From positions 61,334,182 to 61,398,181 of the forward strand of contig NC_086283.1 in assembly GCF_021018805.1 (NCBI RefSeq): a stretch of DNA of 64,000 nucleotides, read 5' to 3'. Numbering within the stretch: the stretch's first letter is position 1; each line of letters begins with the position of its first letter. Both the position numbers and the translations under genes were made by a program. The notes under the pieces were generated by a model. That model saw only the letters and a list, made by a program, of their open reading frames with translations. It made no database searches and was not told the origin of the DNA. The stretch comes from Prinia subflava. Taxonomy: Eukaryota; Chordata; Aves; Passeriformes; Cisticolidae. Shown in pieces: positions 35,641-47,229 of this stretch.

Positions 35641-38600
35641 AGTTGTCTTGCTAGGACTTTACAGTGTCAGCAGAGAGAACTATCAAAAAAGTAATGACTT
35701 GTGATACATGCGACAAAAGTCACATGCAAAATTACATGAAGTGTAGGATGATTGCTAATCATGTTTGATTCAGTCCCTAGTTGCATAAGGAATGCAGGGT
35801 AGATGTCTTTACAAGGACATTTATAGACATCCTGAAAAATTAGTGTAGAATATAAGAACTAAATTTACAAATAACTTCTGAAGTGTAATTTCAGCCTTCA
35901 TCAAGACTGTGTAAGATAAATGATCTTGCACTGAAAATCAGCATTCTGGTTTTCACCTTTATTCAGAGTATTAAGCACCACTTGAAACTTCTGGGTATTT
36001 TGTTTCTTTTTTTCTTGATTTGCTTCTTCATATCTCTGTATTTATTCGGTATAACCTAGCTGTGATCACTGTCTATCATTAAGCATTACTCTCTATTTTT
36101 TTTTTCTTTATTTTAGTAAAAACTCTTGGATTCTACATCATAAAGTAGTTCATGAGTGGGTTGCCATGATGATTTCAGGTGGCTGGAAAATGTCAAGATA
36201 CAATATGTTGTGCATGCAAACCTACAAATAAGAAAACAAATGCAAAAGTAATTTTTTTGATCACAATGGGGTAACAAAGTAACTACATCAAAATCTATAT
36301 GAAACTGAAAATCCTAACTACTATGTGACCAATAAAGAGGTTACATTAGCTTTCACTCATAAAACATTGAACACACAAAAATATTTGTTAATATATATAT
36401 ATTTGTATATGTATGTATATAAATTTTTATACTTAACACTGTCAAATTTTCCATATACTGTCTGTTGCCCTTGACTCCACCATTTAAGGCTCTGGATATA
36501 GTTTTTCTTTTTTACAGAACACTGCAGAAATGGACAAAATCTTAGTTAAAAACCTCAGATACTTGAAGTGCAAACTGTGGTATTTTAATTTGTTCTTGCA
36601 TGTACAGATTTATACAGCATCACCAAGATAAACTCAACGGATACTTTTGCTCTGCGCAATACATCATAAAGTGAAATACAAGAAAGAAAAAGGAGTTTGG
36701 AAACCAAGTGAAAACTCAGCCTTAAAACTGGACATCAACAGAGTTTATGGAGATGAACTGAGTTGTTTGATAGTAATTTTGAATATAAGGAAGATTCAAA
36801 TGTTAGTTATTTCTAGAGAAGAAAAAATTTGTATTGTTTACTCTGTTTTTCTGAATATGTCTTTATATATTCTTTATATATATTTTTTTATATTTTATGT
36901 ATTTTTATTTTATATATATATTTATATATTTATATATATTATATATATTTTATATATATTTTATATATATATGTATATTCTTTATATATCTTGTATCTAT
37001 GTATGTAAACCTAAAGAATAAAATGAGCTTGCTTACATGAGAAAGTAATATTGAGGACAATCTTTTAGAAAAAAAACCCCAACAACAAATGAGCCTCATT
37101 TGAAGCACAATTTATGTGTCCAGGATTTATTTTATATATATAGTATATATAATATCTTATATATATGTATTATAATTATAATTTATAAACAGGATTTTGG
37201 CTTTGAATTATTTCAACTTTTATTATATTAGGAAATATTCTTTTATTTGTGATTTACTGCATGTTTCTAATAATGTTACAACAATATAATGCTTTATTTC
37301 AATTATACAAGTTAAAGAATGAGCCCAAGTTCCCCAGACAGTAACTTCATGTTACTGTGTCTGTACTGAAAAGAGAATAGCCCAGAGGTAATCTGTTAAT
37401 CTAATATTTTTCACTCTTCCCATGCTTCTCTATATTTTAAGCAGGAAATATCAAGTAGGAAATCACCAGTCTTGATCTTTTGCACATGCAGCATTGCTGC
37501 AATGGCTTCCCATCCCCAAGGCTCATCCCAATGCTGGAGCTTTTCCTTCTGTGCACTAGAAATGGGGCCAGAATTTTAGCTGTGTTGATTGCATGTTACA
37601 CAGCTATTTCCCAGGCTTGGAAGTGGGTTGAGAGACTAGCTGGTCTTATTTTCTCATGTCTATGATTTTAAAAGTGTATGTAAAATACCTGATAGGCTCA
37701 CTGTGACAGTGTTTTTGGTAATGGGAACGAAGTCTGCAGCAGTCAAAATCTATACTGTCTACACGGAAGACACCCAAGGAAAACCTGTTCTTTAGCAGGC
37801 CCAAATCTAAGAAAATCACTTATTGGATTTCAGTAAAAACATAAAATGAGTCAGAATCAAGTGATCTCTAGCAAAGTTCTTTAGATTAAGATTAAAGAAA
37901 GATTAAAATGATAATTAGATGAAATCTGATTTCACAGATTTAATATTTAATACAAAATTTACTTATTTGATAAGATATTTGATTTTACACAGAATTTCTG
38001 ATCTACTCTTGTTTTGTAAAGGTTAAAACACTGTACAAAATTAAGTTGTGCTTCGCAAGTACACCCCAGTTATTGTAATGCACAACTTGAACACAGTACC
38101 TATTCCCACTACTGGTCTCTGTAACATGCCCACTATCATGACAAAAGTGGGTATCCCCAACTTCCAGTAAAGAATATGTGAGTGGAATCTAGGACAAGCC
38201 CATTGTTCTTTTTCAAATCCTGCTGTTTTTTCAATTCTTAAATTCTTTGTTGTCTTGTATAAGACACATACTCATTCCCTACATGCTGGTCTGGTTAACT
38301 CAGGGAGACACGTTTTAATGAACTGGTTGAGAAACACTGAGATCACAAATTGATTCGCTCAACTGTTGATAACTATTTATCTCAAACATGGGACATTCTC
38401 CAGTCTTCTTCGTGTTGAAATGATTTCAGTTTCTTTGCAACAGCTCTGGTGAGTCACAACCTGCATTATCCAATAAGCACATTCATGGGCACAACATTTC
38501 TCATCTGCTTTAATCCTTCTTGTATTTGATGGGTTTATTGATCAGTCCAAATATGAAGTCCATGTACAGAAATATAATATATATATATATATTTTTTTTT

Positions 38601-38654
38601 CAAATGGGGGAAGATCAGCAACATTCAAAACAGTAAGAAGTCAAATTGAAGCAT
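35641..38654. other. AT-rich DNA with TA-repeats, no gene seen
   Basis: TA-rich stretches lie at about 36390-36430, 36865-36985 and 37130-37190, with a short (TA)n at 38576-38592. The 124-residue frame at 36647-37021 runs through the TA-rich tract and is not credible. No gene is recognised. Confidence 0.6.
36865..36985. repeat. TA/TTTA-rich microsatellite
   Basis: Repeated TATATATTTT-type units over about 120 bp. Confidence 0.85.
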
Positions 38655-39075
38655 GACCAGCAGGCTGAGGTAGGTGATGCTGTCCCTCTACTCTGTTGTC
38701 ATGAGACCCCACCTGGAAAACTATATCCAGGTCTGGGGTCCCCAGCAAAACAAGGTAATTGACCTATTAAAATAAGTCCATCAGAGAGCCACCAAGCTGA
38801 TTAGAGGGACAGAGCACATCTACTATGAGAAAAGCTGAGTGAATTGTGTTTGCTCAGCCTGGAAGAGAGAAAGCTTAAACCTTTTTTAGTGTGAAGGTGG
38901 TGAAAAACTGCAACAGGTTGTAAAGAAATAGTAAATGCCCCATGCCTTGAAGTGTTAAAGGACAGACTGGAGTTCTGAACACCCTGATCTAGCAAAAGGC
39001 ATCCCTGTCCTTGGCAGGGGATTTGGAATTAGATGATCTCTAGGGTCCACTCCGATCCAAATTGTACTATTCTAC
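38655..39075 (+). mobile_element. CR1: CR1 LINE, 3' part with internal deletion
   Basis: Follows the CR1 end through 'tgagaccccacctggaaaac', 'atccaggtctggggtcccc', 'gctcagcctggaagagagaaag', a jump consistent with a deletion, 'gtgtgaaggtggtg', then 'tcccattggc'-equivalent sequence and a 'agatgatctctagggtccac' end. It is noncoding. Confidence 0.85.
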
Positions 39076-39277
39076 AAAATGGATATTGTGGAGAAACACA
39101 TAAACACTGAAGAAAATGCTTCAGATGTTTTTTAAGGGCTGTCTCACAGCACTTGGTTTACATACACACTAATGTCCTATTTCTAATAAACAGTAATGAC
39201 AGGCTAATACTTCTTTCATGGTGTCTTAACTGCCGTGATACAAATACAAAAATATTCTTTGGAAGAGGCCTCTGGCT

Positions 39278-39283
39278 CTTACT
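39278..39283. repeat. 6-bp TSD (left) of LTR 39284-39858
   Basis: CTTACT, repeated exactly at 39859-39864. Confidence 0.88.
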
Positions 39284-39858
39284 TGTGGCAGTGCATTATT
39301 TTTAGTTTATTATGATTTCATATTTGTTGTAATAACTCAGTTTTGCGTACCCCATTTTCCTTCTTTATGTGCCCTTAATGTAGTTCCATGTACCCCTATC
39401 CCCCTCATTAGTATTCCTTTGTCTCCTTCAGTTGCTTTAAGTTATGCGTGCACCTGTTACGTTATGTGACTTTCAGTTATCTGTCTATTATCTTTCCCGC
39501 CTTGTGTAAACCCATCCCACACATCCTGGACTGGTTTCTGTTAGTTTTACCCGCAGATGCAACACCCTAGATACAGACCCTAATTGGTTGTTTCAAATTT
39601 ACCGCTCCCTTTACCCCTCCCCTAAGCTTGTATAAAACCCACTGCCCGAGCCCTGCTCGGGGCTTCTTGGGGTGTTGTCTTTTAGTTGCTCATCTCCTTA
39701 ATAAACCTCTTCAGTTCACCCCAAGACCCGTCTCGCCTCCACTCCATCTCTGCTTCCGAAATAGACACTGCCGAGAGCATCGGAGTCCCCAGGGGGGAAG
39801 GTGTCGCACCCCTGGCCGCTGTGTGCCCTGGGACTGGAGAGAGTCACACACCGCGACA
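39284..39858 (+). mobile_element. Complete solo LTR, 575 bp, class II-like
   Basis: Begins TGTGGCAGTG and ends CACCGCGACA, canonical TG...CA termini. An exact 6-bp TSD CTTACT flanks it. A TATA box TATAAAA is at 39631-39637 and a polyadenylation signal AATAAA at 39700-39705, so R is short and U5 is about 150 bp. No internal region flanks it, so it is a solo LTR. The 6-bp duplication fits ERVK-type (class II) integration. It shares its first ten bases with the LTRs at 42874 and 49284, and its end with the one at 61358. Confidence 0.93.
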
Positions 39859-39864
39859 CTTACT
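39859..39864. repeat. 6-bp TSD (right) of LTR 39284-39858
   Basis: CTTACT, identical to 39278-39283. Confidence 0.88.
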
Positions 39865-40159
39865 CAAAGCATAATATGGTGGGTGTGAGGAAAGTGTTCA
39901 TTTTCATGTTTCTGAGGAACAGTTTTTGTTAAATGTGATGTTGGCCTATCTGGGAGACTTTCTTCATCTTCAGTAGAATTCTTTAAAATGTAACCATGGA
40001 GCTATGTAAAAAATAAATTAAGCAAAAGAATGTAAGAAACTATTGTTAATGCAGAATTATTGTCTAATTACATGTTTTAAAACAGTAGTTTTCAGTGTGA
40101 ACAATACAACTGAAGGTCTTTAGGTAGTTTTATGCTTGTAAGTAGTACAGAGAAAGAGA

Positions 40160-40465
40160 AGGTCAAACCTTTTAGTGGGGTCTATTGCAATAGGACAAGG
40201 TGTATAGGTTTTAAACTAAAAGAACATTGATTCAAATTAGATATTAGGAAGAAAACTTTTATGATGACAGTGCTGGTGAAACCTCAGCACAGGTTGCCCA
40301 GAAGTGTGGCAGATGTCCCATCCCAGGGAACATTCTAGATCAGGTTGGATGGCCTCCGCACAACCTGATCTGGTTGAAGATGTCTCTATTCATTGCTGAG
40401 GAGTTGGACTGGCTAACCTTTATAAGATCCCTTCCAAATCAAATTGTTTATTATTCTCTAGTAAG
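40160..40465 (+). mobile_element. CR1: CR1 LINE, 3' end fragment
   Basis: Landmarks in order: 'tgcaataggacaaggtgtat', 'attagatattaggaagaaaa', 'agcacaggttgcccagaagtg', 'gatgtcccatccc', 'aggttggatggcctccg' and 'aagatcccttccaaatc'. It is diverged and noncoding. Confidence 0.85.
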
Positions 40466-41784
40466 GCTTTTGTGTCATGCTATTAACCTCTTAAAGCTTT
40501 TATTGTCTGTGTATTGCTATTGCCTTCTACCACCTGTGTGCTTTTACGAGGCATTTCTTTCTTTAGACGTCTGTTTTATATTGATAACATATTTTCTTAA
40601 TCAAAAATACTCATTTACATTTCAAGTTATTATACTTTATGGAAACGTATTTTAATTTTTACTCAGTTCCCCCATCTGATTCCGTTGAATTAAATCGCTT
40701 GTAACATTCACCAAGGATAATATAAAAGCAATTACAATGTAGCTGACTATATTTTTTCAGCTTGCATCTAAGAGCTTTTATTTTCATTTGGTTTTCATCC
40801 CAAACTCCATTTGTTAATATCTTTCAACATAGGAAGAAAATAGCTTTAATATCTGTCCTTAGCTGCAGGAATGAGTGTTAATCAGCTATAAATTAGTTCT
40901 AGTCATTCAAAGCAGTTCGAGTACACTCATAATGTGGAAAATAATAATTAAAAAGCTACTCTGCTTGCAAAATCGAATTTTACTAGCAGAAACTAGCATG
41001 GATGACTTGCTATAAAAAGCAGAGATAGTCTATTCTACAAAATGTTTGGAATTTTTTTTCCTTTAATGTTGTAATATCTGCCTGTATAAGGTGTGATACC
41101 AGAGGAAGTTTAGGATGTATGATTTTTCAGAAAGAGCCTGTCATTAAAATCTTCCTGTTTCTCATTATGGAATTTCAGAATATAGAAATTCCTTTATAGA
41201 AATGCAGAGATACTACTATAAATGACCCCTAAATACTTTGTTCTGACTGACTGCATTTTGTACTTCAAAAGTATGAAATGTAAAGTACCTGCAAAATATG
41301 AAATCTTATTGTAAACACTCTTGCTGCAGAAAGGAAAATCATACCAGGTTTCCATGATTTTACTAATATTTTTTCCACATAGCTTTTAATTTCTATCAGT
41401 AAGGAAATAAAAATGATTTTAGCCTTAATTAAATATATTTTTCATCCGAACTAATAAGTAAAGCATTAATTTTAGAGCTTTTGCTACTATTTTAGTGCTT
41501 TGGTTTTTAGGTTAGACCTTTAGCTACTCAGGTATCAGAAGATGCACAGAGGTTTAAATTAAAAATATTCAGCATCCCTCTTTTGATAGAACAGTATGTT
41601 TAAAACTCAGTCTGGTGGAAAATTAGGATGTTTTATTGAAATATAAATTACACAACCATGCTTTGTAATACTGATTTTTATATGTATCAAAGTATAGTTT
41701 TCCACTATGGACAATGCCATATGAATTTATCCAGCTATAAATATAAATTATATTAATGCACAAGAAGTGTCATTTGATCACATT
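40466..41784. other. AT-rich DNA, no gene seen
   Basis: No recognised gene or transposon. Sequence at about 40680-41000 has many TAAT/ATTA motifs and no transposon signature, and could be a noncoding element. It is not annotated as such. Confidence 0.5.
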
Positions 41785-42210
41785 CAGTTTTGGCCTCTGT
41801 AGTGCACGGAAGACACTGACACAAACCAACTCACCAGAAAACCTTTCAGATTGCTCAAGGCTGGAGTACTGAATGTGAAATGGACATTGAGAAAGCATGG
41901 CTTCTTCAGTCTGGAGAAAAAAGGAGAGAGAGAGGCTTAGCTATCTGATGTGAAAATATAAAGATCAGACTTGGAAAAATACCATAGAAGAGCCAAATGC
42001 AATGGGGACAGTTTGCTAAAATGAATTAAAGTAGTACCTTTTCTCAAAGAGGGTAACATAACACCAGAACTATTTCCCAGGAGGTGATGGAACCTCTGGG
42101 AGATGTTAGAAACTTGTGCAACACAATCTCACTGGACTTTCACAGTACAGGAAGTTGTCAGAGACACCTTCAAGATGCTACTTCCAACCTCCAGTACTGT
42201 GATTCCATGT
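41785..42210 (+). mobile_element. CR1: CR1 LINE, old 3' part
   Basis: Begins near 'gtgcacggaagacactgaca' and passes through 'cttcttcagtctggagaaaaaagg', 'atttcccaggaggtgatgga' and a final 'gtgattccatg' tail like the CR1 terminal repeat. It is strongly diverged. Confidence 0.65.
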
Positions 42211-42340
42211 ATCTACTTAATGAAGGTTACTAAAGGATTTTACAAGAATTAGTGGACAATTCTGATGATTTATTGCAGTTCTGCATACAAGTTTATTTTC
42301 TTAATATGAACTGAGTTACATCCTAAAATACATCTGTCTT

Positions 42341-42343
42341 TAC

Positions 42344-42394
<51 letters not shown>

Positions 42395-42446
42395 CCTACC
42401 TACCTACCTACCTACCTACCTACCTACCTATCTGCCTATTTATCTG
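42341..42446. repeat. Compound (TATC)n-(TACC)n microsatellite
   Basis: About 13 TATC units are followed without a break by about ten TACC units, then TATC/TGCC variants. It lies between two CR1 fragments. Confidence 0.97.
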
Positions 42447-42478
42447 CTCAGAAGGTAATAAATACATATCATGTTACA

Positions 42479-42597
42479 GGCTCTTGGGCACATGGTGTGA
42501 CTCTTGGGGATGGTGCTACTGAGGGCCAGGCGTAGGAGTGGATGATCCTTGAGGGTCCCTTGCAACTCAGCTGATCCTGTCATTCTGCTATAGTGGC
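42479..42597 (+). mobile_element. CR1: CR1 LINE, extreme 3' end
   Basis: Matches the CR1 tail: 'tgtgactcttggggatggtg', 'agggccaggcgtaggagtgg', 'gatgatccttgagggtccctt' and 'gcaactcagctgatcctgtc'. Different subfamily from the next element. Confidence 0.8.
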
Positions 42598-42699
42598 TAT
42601 TAAATAATATCATCTTTTTGTCATCAAAGTAATTGAAAATATTTTATGAAAGTGCAAATCCTTTAAAATAGTGAATGTTTATTTACTTTTCCTGATTGA

Positions 42700-42873
42700 C
42701 AAGTAGAAGGAAAGTATAGGAGGGGCTTTTACACAAAGCTGTATAGTGATATGAACAAGGGAGGATGACATTTAAGTGAGGAGTAGGCTTAGACTAAATA
42801 TTAGGAAGAAATTCTTCACAGTGAGAGTGATGAAGCACTCGAATTGGTTGCCCTGAGAGATTGTTAACTCTCT
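42700..42873 (+). mobile_element. CR1: CR1 LINE, part left of LTR 42874
   Basis: CR1 3' region with 'actaaatattaggaagaaattcttcac', 'tgagagtgatgaagcac' and 'attggttgccctgagagattg', continuing at 43428 beyond the LTR. Confidence 0.85.
42868..42873. repeat. 6-bp TSD (left) of LTR 42874-43427
   Basis: CTCTCT, matching CTCCCT at 43428-43433 at five of six positions. Confidence 0.7.
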
Positions 42874-43427
42874 TCCGTCGGTGTGCTCACAGAGAGCCAA
42901 TGGGCTCTGTCGCCGCCAGCCCAGACACAGCGACAGGGTGTTAGGGGGTCAGTCTGCGAGCAACTCAGGCAGTACTGACTCCTGTGGGTTCTTTGCCTGG
43001 TAGAGGCTTATGCGAGCGATGGAGATTCCACAGGCAGTGGAAAGAAAGGAGGAAACAATTTCAGACGAACAGAGGGTTTATTGCAAACACCTCCTCAGCC
43101 CGAAACTGTTCGGGGGGAGAGGGGTGCGGGGGGTTTTTGTCCGAAGGATTTGGAGGGGGGACAAAGGGGGTGGCCAGCCACTGCCAGCCAACCGGGGCAG
43201 GTTGCCAGGGGATACGGGAGTAATAGAACATCGCTTGGACTAATCAGGGGAAAAATAGGAGGGATTTACAAAGGCGTGAGAAATGACAGGCAGCTAACCG
43301 TGTGCCTCATGACAGGTGCCGGAGTCATGTGAGTTAAACAAAGGAACAATCGAGGGGTGGGGTACAGGGAACCCAACAAGTACAAAAGTATAGAAAGCCT
43401 AACCGATTAAATTAACACACTGCCACA
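42874..43427 (-). mobile_element. Complete solo LTR, 554 bp, minus strand, inside CR1
   Basis: On its own strand it starts TGTGGCAGTG (plus-strand end at 43427) and ends CACCGACGGA (plus-strand start at 42874). The polyadenylation signal is at 43077-43082 on the minus strand, 345 bp from its start. Near-exact 6-bp TSDs sit within CR1 sequence on both sides. It is the same family and exactly the same length as 49284-49837, with about 16 differences by eye. The frames at 42984-43332 are antisense by-products. Confidence 0.92.
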
Positions 43428-43562
43428 CTCCCTGTCTTAAGGTGTTCAAGGCCAGGCTGGATGAATAACCTGGTCTAGTGGAGGATACCCTGCCCATGGT
43501 GAGGGGGTAGAGGTAGATAATCTTTTAAGGTCCTTTCAGATTCTAGCCATTCTAGGATTTTA
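43428..43562 (+). mobile_element. CR1: CR1 LINE, part right of LTR 42874
   Basis: Resumes with 'ctccctgtcttaaggtgttc', then 'aggccaggctggatgaataac', 'ctggtctagtggagga', 'ctgcccatggtgagggg' and 'taatcttttaaggtcc'. The left and right halves together make one CR1 3' region. Confidence 0.88.
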
Positions 43563-45491
43563 ATTGGAATAGCAGCTCAGTTTAAACCATATGTTTGTAT
43601 AGTCTTAGCTTTGTTTTGCAGTATATAAGCATTCTAAGTAACAGATAATTAAGCCATGAGAATCTAGGCATACTAATTCAGAAATAGTATTTTGATTTTA
43701 ATGGGAATTTTTGCATTTCATTTTTAACATATGCAAATGAAAATTGTGGTGGTATTCCATAGCACTGTTCCTCCTTAGAATTAAACTCTCCATGGGCAAA
43801 TTCTTTTAATATGCAAGTTACCATTCCAGCATATGTCAATCATAGAAATTAAAAATCAATACATTTCAAATAGCCTGACACCAAGTAACATACAAATGGC
43901 TCAACAATTCATCACAGACTGCAGAGGCATATTTGAGTGATATTGATATCAGCAATATTTGGAAAGTTCAATGTGCCAATATAAAATCTTCCAGTCAGTG
44001 CAAATGTACATATGTTTGAAAAAGAAAGAAAATATTATTTTTCTTCCTAATACATTGTCTGCTATGCTGGCTAATAGTATTCACATGTGGATCTGTTAAA
44101 AATTGACTAGAAAAATGTCTTAAAAGATTAGAATCTTACTAGAGACATGTAGTGAACTTGAAAAGTTAATTATTATTGTGCTATCATCTATTTGTTTTGG
44201 AACTATAATATCAGAGTTCAACAGCAAATTACTGCAAAATTCTACTTTTATTAAAGCCCTCACAGCAAGTCTGGATGGGGAAGACTGCATTTTGCAGAGG
44301 AAAATAAAATTAAATTCCACCTGCATTTCCTTCATTACCTAGACACCAAGTGATTTAATTTCTAGAATGATTTTTTAAACTAGCAATTTCCCTCTGTTCT
44401 CATTTTCATTTGAATCTCACCTGGCCACAAAAGAAGGGCCAAGACACTACACTCTGACATACATGACACTACTCTTTATGTACTGAACAAGTTCCATGCA
44501 ATCTAGAGAAAGGATTTCTTCTTAATCCAAATTTCTCGACCTAGTCTCTGGAGTTCACAAAACAATGTTGTTTGAAATTAATTGCAATGTACCAGAAGAT
44601 AAATAAGTCCTTCATTTAGAAACTTGATTTCACATCAAGTACTTAGTGTTGCGGCTCCCAATTCCTGCTAGACATTCCTGTCAGTAACTTGCAGTAACTT
44701 TTTGTGGCTGACATCTGTGAGAGTGCAATGACCATGGAGTCCAGTTGAGACTAACCAAGAAAACCACATAAAGACCTCCATAACAAATCTCACAGGACTT
44801 GCTGTCTATTAGATTCATTGATATTCAAGAACTTTGTGTCTTTCCTGTTGGCTTTGAGAGAGAAATTGATGTGTCATTTTTGGTATATTAAGGCTAGCTA
44901 CATTCTTCACCACTTCACACCCATTACTTTGTCGAGTCTTTCTGCCCTGCTGTCAGTGAAATGATACTGGATTAATTTAAGAACAGATTTTGATCTGTCA
45001 TCTTCAGGATGTGCAGCAAAAAGCAGCGAAGAATTTCCAGGTTCCTTGTATCCTACCTGAGGAATAATAGAATACTTCTGTTTTAGAGCTATAGTCTTTA
45101 CTTACGAAAGAAACCCCTTGGAAATTTTTTTATCTAAACATTTTCATTATATTTAAGCATAGGGACAATGATATTTTCTTCACTTAAAATACAAAGAAAA
45201 TTAATACAAGCCACTTGCAATTAGAAAAAAGAAACTTACCAAAACAAACAAACAAACAAACAAAAAAAGAGTTTAGTAGCAAATGCAGGGTTTTAAAAAA
45301 TATGACAGTGCTAGCAGAATTCCACTTTTTTGGATTTCCTTTATGGTTTTAGGTATTTCAAGAACAAGACAAATGATGTAGCCCCTTATGACTTGTATGA
45401 ATGGAACTCAGAATATATGGAAATAACTTCACCTCTAAAAAGAAAAGTGATCTTCATCTATACTTTTTTATGTGGCCTTCTTGTCTAGGTT
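43563..45491. other. AT-rich DNA, no gene seen
   Basis: Holds a (CAAA)n run at about 45243-45268. Nothing else is recognised. Confidence 0.6.
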
Positions 45492-45597
45492 TTGGGTGCC
45501 CCATTCCTGTCCAGTGCTCAAGGCTGGGTTGGATGGGGCCATGAGGGTGGCATCACTCTAGATGGCAAAGGGGTTGGTACAAGATGATTTTTAGGTC
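45492..45597 (+). mobile_element. CR1: CR1 LINE, part left of LTR 45598
   Basis: CR1 3' end: 'ggtgccccattcctgtccag', 'tcaaggctgggttggatggggcc' and 'gatgatttttaggtc', broken by an LTR and finishing at 46169-46192. Confidence 0.8.
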
Positions 45598-46168
45598 TGT
45601 GCTGGTTCTGCCGGGGTGGAGTTAGTTTTCTTCACAATGGTTGGTATGGGGCTGTGCTCTGGATTTGTGCTGAACTCAGTGCTGGTAAGAAAGATATTTT
45701 TATTATTGCTGAGCAGGGCTTACACAGACCCAATGCTTTTTCTGCTTTATTGTAATGCCATGCTGGGGAGAAGGCCAGAGGTGCATGAAAAGGTGGGACG
45801 AGCCACAGCCAAGAAAAGTGGTTCCAGGTGACCAAAGGGATATTCCATACTGTATAGCATCATACCCAGCATATAAAGTGTGGGGAATAAGGAGGAAAAA
45901 GAGGACATTTGACATAATTGTATTTGTCTTTTCAAGTAACTATTACATTTAATGACCACACATGGGAAGTGTGAATTAATTCCTGCTTGCCCATGTGAAT
46001 CAGCAAAATAATTCCTTGTTTTGCTTTACTTACTTATCCATCTTTTTGCTTTCCTGATTAAACTGGTTTTATATTGACCCATGCCTTCTCTAGCTTTTAC
46101 CCTTCCAGTGTTCTCCCCAAACAAGTGTCTGCAGGTGCTCGGCTGCTGACTTGTGTTAAACCATGACA
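45598..46168 (+). mobile_element. Solo LTR, 571 bp, inside CR1
   Basis: Begins TGTGCTGGTTCTGCC and ends TTAAACCATGACA. A TATA-like box 'agcatataaag' lies near 45870-45880. It is flanked by the exact 4-bp direct repeat GGTC (45594-45597 and 46169-46172), which could be a 5-bp AGGTC duplication with one base lost. CR1 sequence continues on both sides. The fragment at 4284-4456 is the same family. Frames at 45616-45952 are by-products. Solo LTR; class I or ERVL-like, undecided. Confidence 0.85.
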
Positions 46169-46192
46169 GGTCCCAAGCCATAATATGATATA
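46169..46192 (+). mobile_element. CR1: CR1 LINE, tail right of LTR 45598
   Basis: Resumes at 'ggtcccaagccataatatgat', matching the CR1 'ggtcccttccaaccca...tatgat' end. Confidence 0.6.
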
Positions 46193-47229
46193 CAGAAACT
46201 TACATGAAAGATCTTTGATAATATGTATATGTTCTGCCATTGTAATTATTTATTTTATTGACATTTTTTGTAAAACTTTCAGAACAGGTACGTATGTCAT
46301 ATGGAATGCTACATGCCTTATGTATTTAGCATACAGCATGTGCTATTATCTTTGAGTCTTCAGGCATTTTTTTATGAATTGAAAAGGAAGAAAGTATTGC
46401 TTGCAAAGGCACTGAGATGATGTTGGAGCACACTAAAAAATGCAGGGGTAACCACTTGTCTGAGTGTGGAGTATAAATGTGGTAATAAAATGAAATGAAG
46501 AGTATAGAAATGGAAGATAAAGAACAGAGTTTCCTTTTATGAAATATAATTCAGAGTAAAGCTTCTGACACCAAGAGTCAAGTAGGAAGAGTTTTAATTT
46601 TGTAGTAGAGGTTGGCTAAGAAGAGGTTCATTCAGAACCTTTGAGATGGAGGACTTTCTGCAGAAAAAAAAGAAATTTAAGAAAGGAAGAAAAGAAAAAA
46701 GGGATTTCTACATTCTTATACCATCTCTGCTTCCTATGCACTTCATAGGTATAGTAATAAAAGAAAGCAGAATCCACACATGGGGATTTCTGCCACAAGA
46801 TTTGCCTGTGGTGTGTCACATCAGCTTAACTGTTCAGCTACCCTCAACTGATCAAAGAGAGTACTGTTTGCAGTTAAGTTCCTTTATCAGATACAAAGTG
46901 ACTGAATCCTCCTCTTAATTCTCAGGGGCAACCAGCTGAGGTCTGTAGCTCATGAATACCCTTACAAGTAGAATGAACAGAATACTGTCATCTACACCAC
47001 AATAATTTGACATTACTTGGGCAGCAAAACACTAGGAGTAAAAGAGAAGATTCCTGGAACCAGGGAAACCTGAGAGAGCATGGAGAGACTCAACAGACCA
47101 GGCCTGACCTGTCAAGGGCGTTGCCACAGCAACAATGAGAGACTTCAACACCTCAGGGGAGCCAAACAACCCTGTGTGAGGAGAACTGGATAGACAGACA
47201 GGGCAAACAGGGCATGGGACATCAGAAAG
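46193..47229. other. No gene recognised
   Basis: AT-rich to about 47030. From about 47040 the sequence becomes GC-richer and may be the 5' end of the following CR1, but I could not match it. Confidence 0.4.

Noticed and set aside
36390..36430. TA repeats as a replication origin or matrix-attachment site
   Set aside because: TA richness alone is not evidence.
36647..37021. 124-residue ORF ending in tyrosine/isoleucine/phenylalanine runs
   Set aside because: Its second half is the TA-rich microsatellite.
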